From: Trichormus variabilis 0441
GTDB lineage: Bacteria; Cyanobacteriota; Cyanobacteriia; Cyanobacteriales; Nostocaceae
Reading direction: 5' to 3'
NCBI RefSeq assembly: GCF_009856605.1
Contig: NZ_CP047242.1
Coordinates: forward strand, 3,974,001 to 4,038,000
Length of the DNA: 64,000 nucleotides
The translations under genes were made by a program, and so were the position numbers. Below the pieces are notes generated by a model. That model was not told the origin of the DNA, did no database searches, and was given only the letters and a program-made list of their open reading frames with translations. Position 1 is the stretch's first letter, and each line of letters opens with the position of its first letter. This document shows, in pieces, positions 61,444 through 64,000 of this stretch.

Positions 61444-63876
61444 TTAACTGCGGAGATTAACACCAAATTTTTCTACCAAAGCTTCTCGGACTTTGTTGTG
61501 TACTGGTTCGACCTCGGTATCTGTGAGAGTGCGATCGCTTGCCCGGTACACTAGTCTAAATGCTAAACTCCGTTGGCCTTGGGGGACGTTCTCACCGCGA
61601 TATTCATCAAACAGTTCTACCGACTCTAGTAAACCTTTACCAGCCTTGTTAATGGCTTTTTCGATTTCCGAGACGGAGATTTTTACAGGTGCAAAAAAGG
61701 CAATATCGCGATCGCTTGCGGGATATGTGGAGTAAGGTTTGAATGCAGGTACAAGAATTTCATCTTTATCTAAAGCATCCAACAACACATCCAAATCCAG
61801 TTGGAACACATAGACTGATTCTGGTAAGTCTTTGTCACGCCGTAGTTGGGGGTGGAGTTGTCCAAAAATACCTAATCTATTACCACCAATCCATAATGAG
61901 GCGGTGCGTCCTGGGTGTAAGCGTTCGTCACGACAATCAGGCTGATATTCTACCAGGATGCCGAGTTGCTGAAATACGCTTTCTAGAATGCCCTTGGCTT
62001 CAAACCAAGTCAGGGGTTGGTCTTTACTACCTTTTGACCATTTGCCGAGGCTTGTATCTCCTCCTATGATACCAGCGATCGCATCTTTTTCTTGTAACCC
62101 ATCTTCTTCTTGCCAGAAAATGCGCCCAATTTCAAAACCATTCAGGGAACCATTCCCTTGTTCTAGGTTGTATTGGAAAGCGTCAATTAAGCCAGCGAGT
62201 AAATCAGTCCGCAAGGCTGAATATTCGACAAATAAGGGATTACTCAAGACTATTTGTCTATCTTCCCCTGGTTTCACTAAGGAGTAATGAATTAATTCTG
62301 TTAAACCTTCCGCCCGTAGCGCAGCGCGTAACTTGCGTACCAGTTCTTGATCTACAGGTAAATAACCAGCTTCTGCTTTGTCTGGTAAGGTATCACAGAA
62401 ATTATCATAACCATAGAGACGGGCAACTTCTTCAATTAAATCAATTTCTCGTTCCAAATCGCGGTAACGATAGGGTGGTACGGAAACATTCCAAGTCCCT
62501 TCTCCGGCTGGAGTTAACTCACATCCCAATGCAGTCAAGGTACGTTCTACATCTTTGGCTTCCAGTTCTCCAGTTTCTCCCACGTTGATGGGGCCGAGTA
62601 CTTCATTCACCCGGTCTAAACGTAGAAAAATTGAACGACTCCAAGTAGTAGGATCGGGACGAGTATCAGCAATTTCCTGATGAACAATCACGCCATCAGC
62701 TAATTCACTAATTAAAGATAAAGCACGGCGATTAGCTATTTCCAACTCTGCCCGATTCACTCCTCGTTCGTATCTACCAGACGCTTCACTGCGTAACCCC
62801 ACACTACGAGAAGAACGACGAATCGCCACAGAATCAAATAATGCTGCTTCTAAAATTAGGCTTTGTGTACCCTCGTGGACTTCGGTTTCTTCACCACCCA
62901 TAACTCCCGCTAAAGCCACAGGTTGATCATTAGCCGTAATTAATAAATTTTGTGTTGTCAGGTTGCGAGTTTGTCCATCCAGGGTTTTTAGTGTTTCCCC
63001 TTGATTGGCACAGCGCACACCAATAGTTAAGTTATCAGCATTGGCAACAGATTTTAATCGCTCTTGGTCAAAGGCGTGTAATGGTTGCCCCCATTCCAAC
63101 AACACATAATTAGTAATATCAACTACATTACTAATCGGTCGTACCCCAGCCGAACGCAAACGCTGTTGCAACCATTCAGGGGATGAAGCAATTTTTACCT
63201 GTTCAATGACTGTGCCAATATAAGCGGGACAAGCTTGGGTGTCGGCAATTTTTAAGCCTAACTTCCCCACACTCTCAGATACAAATGCTTCCCCAGGTTT
63301 CGGGATGCTCAATTTGGCATCAGTCAACGCAGCCACTTCTCGCGCTATACCCACCATACTTAAGGCATCTGCACGGTTAGCAGTAGCGGTGACATCTAAA
63401 ATCACATCATCCAAACCCAACAATGGGCGCACATCACTACCCAAGGGTAAGTTTTCTTGGGGGAAAATATAAATGCCGTCTACCTCACTGGGTAAACCGA
63501 GTTCTTTCAAAGAGCAAATCATCCCTTGGGAAGGAACACCACGCAATTTTGCGGGTTTAATTTTCAAATCAATGTTAGGCAAATAAGCGCCTACAGTTGC
63601 CACAGGCACATAAATATCGGCTCGGACATTAGGTGCGCCACAGACAATATTTAAAGTTTCCGTTGCACCGACATCTACTTGGCAAACGCTCAATTTATCA
63701 GCGTTGGGGTGGGGTTGACGCTCAAGCACTCTCCCCACAACAACGCCATTTGCCCAAGTGCGGCGGTCTTCAATATCTTCGACTTCAAACCCAGCCATTG
63801 TAAGAATATGGGCTAATTCTTCTGGGCTAAGTTTTATCTCTACTAGTTCCCGCAGCCAGTTCAAAGAAATACGCAT
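61444..63876 (-). CDS. pheT: Phenylalanyl-tRNA synthetase beta subunit
   Basis: 810 residues, a full-length bacterial beta chain. The N-terminal [20 protein letters not shown] is followed by the EMAP/tRNA-binding domain (about 39-150; [20 protein letters not shown]). B3/B4 is at about 210-390 ([20 protein letters not shown], then [10 protein letters not shown]) and B5 at about 410-500. A catalytic-core-like domain follows, and the C-terminal FDX-ACB domain (about 715-808) has [19 protein letters not shown]. It charges tRNA-Phe together with PheS, which is not in the window. It is core chromosome. Confidence 0.97.
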   Translation of the reverse strand: MRISLNWLRELVEIKLSPEELAHILTMAGFEVEDIEDRRTWANGVVVGRVLERQPHPNADKLSVCQVDVGATETLNIVCGAPNVRADIYVPVATVGAYLPNIDLKIKPAKLRGVPSQGMICSLKELGLPSEVDGIYIFPQENLPLGSDVRPLLGLDDVILDVTATANRADALSMVGIAREVAALTDAKLSIPKPGEAFVSESVGKLGLKIADTQACPAYIGTVIEQVKIASSPEWLQQRLRSAGVRPISNVVDITNYVLLEWGQPLHAFDQERLKSVANADNLTIGVRCANQGETLKTLDGQTRNLTTQNLLITANDQPVALAGVMGGEETEVHEGTQSLILEAALFDSVAIRRSSRSVGLRSEASGRYERGVNRAELEIANRRALSLISELADGVIVHQEIADTRPDPTTWSRSIFLRLDRVNEVLGPINVGETGELEAKDVERTLTALGCELTPAGEGTWNVSVPPYRYRDLEREIDLIEEVARLYGYDNFCDTLPDKAEAGYLPVDQELVRKLRAALRAEGLTELIHYSLVKPGEDRQIVLSNPLFVEYSALRTDLLAGLIDAFQYNLEQGNGSLNGFEIGRIFWQEEDGLQEKDAIAGIIGGDTSLGKWSKGSKDQPLTWFEAKGILESVFQQLGILVEYQPDCRDERLHPGRTASLWIGGNRLGIFGQLHPQLRRDKDLPESVYVFQLDLDVLLDALDKDEILVPAFKPYSTYPASDRDIAFFAPVKISVSEIEKAINKAGKGLLESVELFDEYRGENVPQGQRSLAFRLVYRASDRTLTDTEVEPVHNKVREALVEKFGVNLRS

Positions 63877-64000
63877 TGGAGTGTGCTTGTTTGAGGAATC
63901 GTCTTTTGCTCTAATTTTAGGTTGCCTAATTGTGAACGAGTCACCTCTCTAGGCATACCTGAACAATCCTACTACGTACGTTAACTTTGGAGAAACAGAG

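Overview
The window is from a filamentous, probably heterocystous cyanobacterium of the Nostoc/Anabaena type. The evidence is the density of HIP1 octamers (GCGATCGC), the short AT-rich tandem repeats typical of Nostocales (TTTTGAA and CGCGGAGG types), a PEP-CTERM protein, caspase-STAND-WD40 proteins, and housekeeping genes (argF, lexA, dnaX, pheT) of cyanobacterial type. No species can be named from the sequence alone.

Layout. (1) 1-10.1 kb: the start of an IS630-type transposase runs off the left edge. Next comes a plus-strand gene cluster: a small Cys-containing protein, a membrane protein and two giant caspase-like/STAND-NTPase/WD40 proteins whose start and stop codons overlap. Their propellers are built from near-identical 126-bp repeats. 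(2) 10.2-29.7 kb: a type V-K CRISPR-associated Tn7-like transposon (CAST). It has a catalytically broken TnsB paralogue, tnsB, tnsC and tniQ. A defence cargo follows: a SNF2 helicase with a DUF3883-like C-terminus, a DUF1156 DNA methylase and a DUF499 ATPase. Then come a ribbon-helix-helix protein, a divergent Xre regulator, cas12k, the tracrRNA, a short CRISPR array with decaying 3' repeats, and a transposon end TGTACA at 29677. The last truncated repeat is followed by a spacer that matches the T-arm and 3' end of the adjacent tRNA-Thr(UGU). The tRNA target has a GTC PAM, and the transposon end lies 61 bp downstream of that PAM, as expected for RNA-guided homing. A 487-bp miniature element with a 5-bp target duplication interrupts the methylase gene. 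The far (tnsB-side) end of the CAST is not recognisable in the window. (3) 29.7-31.8 kb: tRNA-Thr, argF, lexA. (4) 31.8-46.6 kb: a DNA-phosphorothioation (Dnd) island. It has a helicase of the PT-restriction type, a 57-aa protein with an SMC-like ATPase, two Uma2 genes (one frameshifted), a Dnd-associated protein, and a minus-strand operon dndB-like / GIY-YIG nuclease / second DGQHR protein that diverges from dndC-dndD-dndE. No dndA is present. (5) 46.7-52 kb: a TPR-CHAT protein whose CHAT domain lacks the catalytic His, and a paralogue of its N-terminal domain. (6) 52-64 kb: ordinary chromosome with dnaX, ynfA, a family-2 glycosyltransferase, an M20 amidohydrolase, a DUF4114/PEP-CTERM repeat protein, a YciI-like protein and pheT.

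How the parts work together. A 14-bp identical core within related 33-bp stretches lies upstream of both the transposase operon and cas12k, beside the divergent Xre gene. This suggests one repressor controls transposase and guide effector together. By family, tracrRNA, crRNA, Cas12k and TniQ pick the site, TnsC relays, and TnsB inserts. The CAST carries anti-phage cargo and sits beside a second, unrelated defence island (Dnd) and a caspase-STAND cluster, so about 45 kb of the window is mobile or defence DNA.
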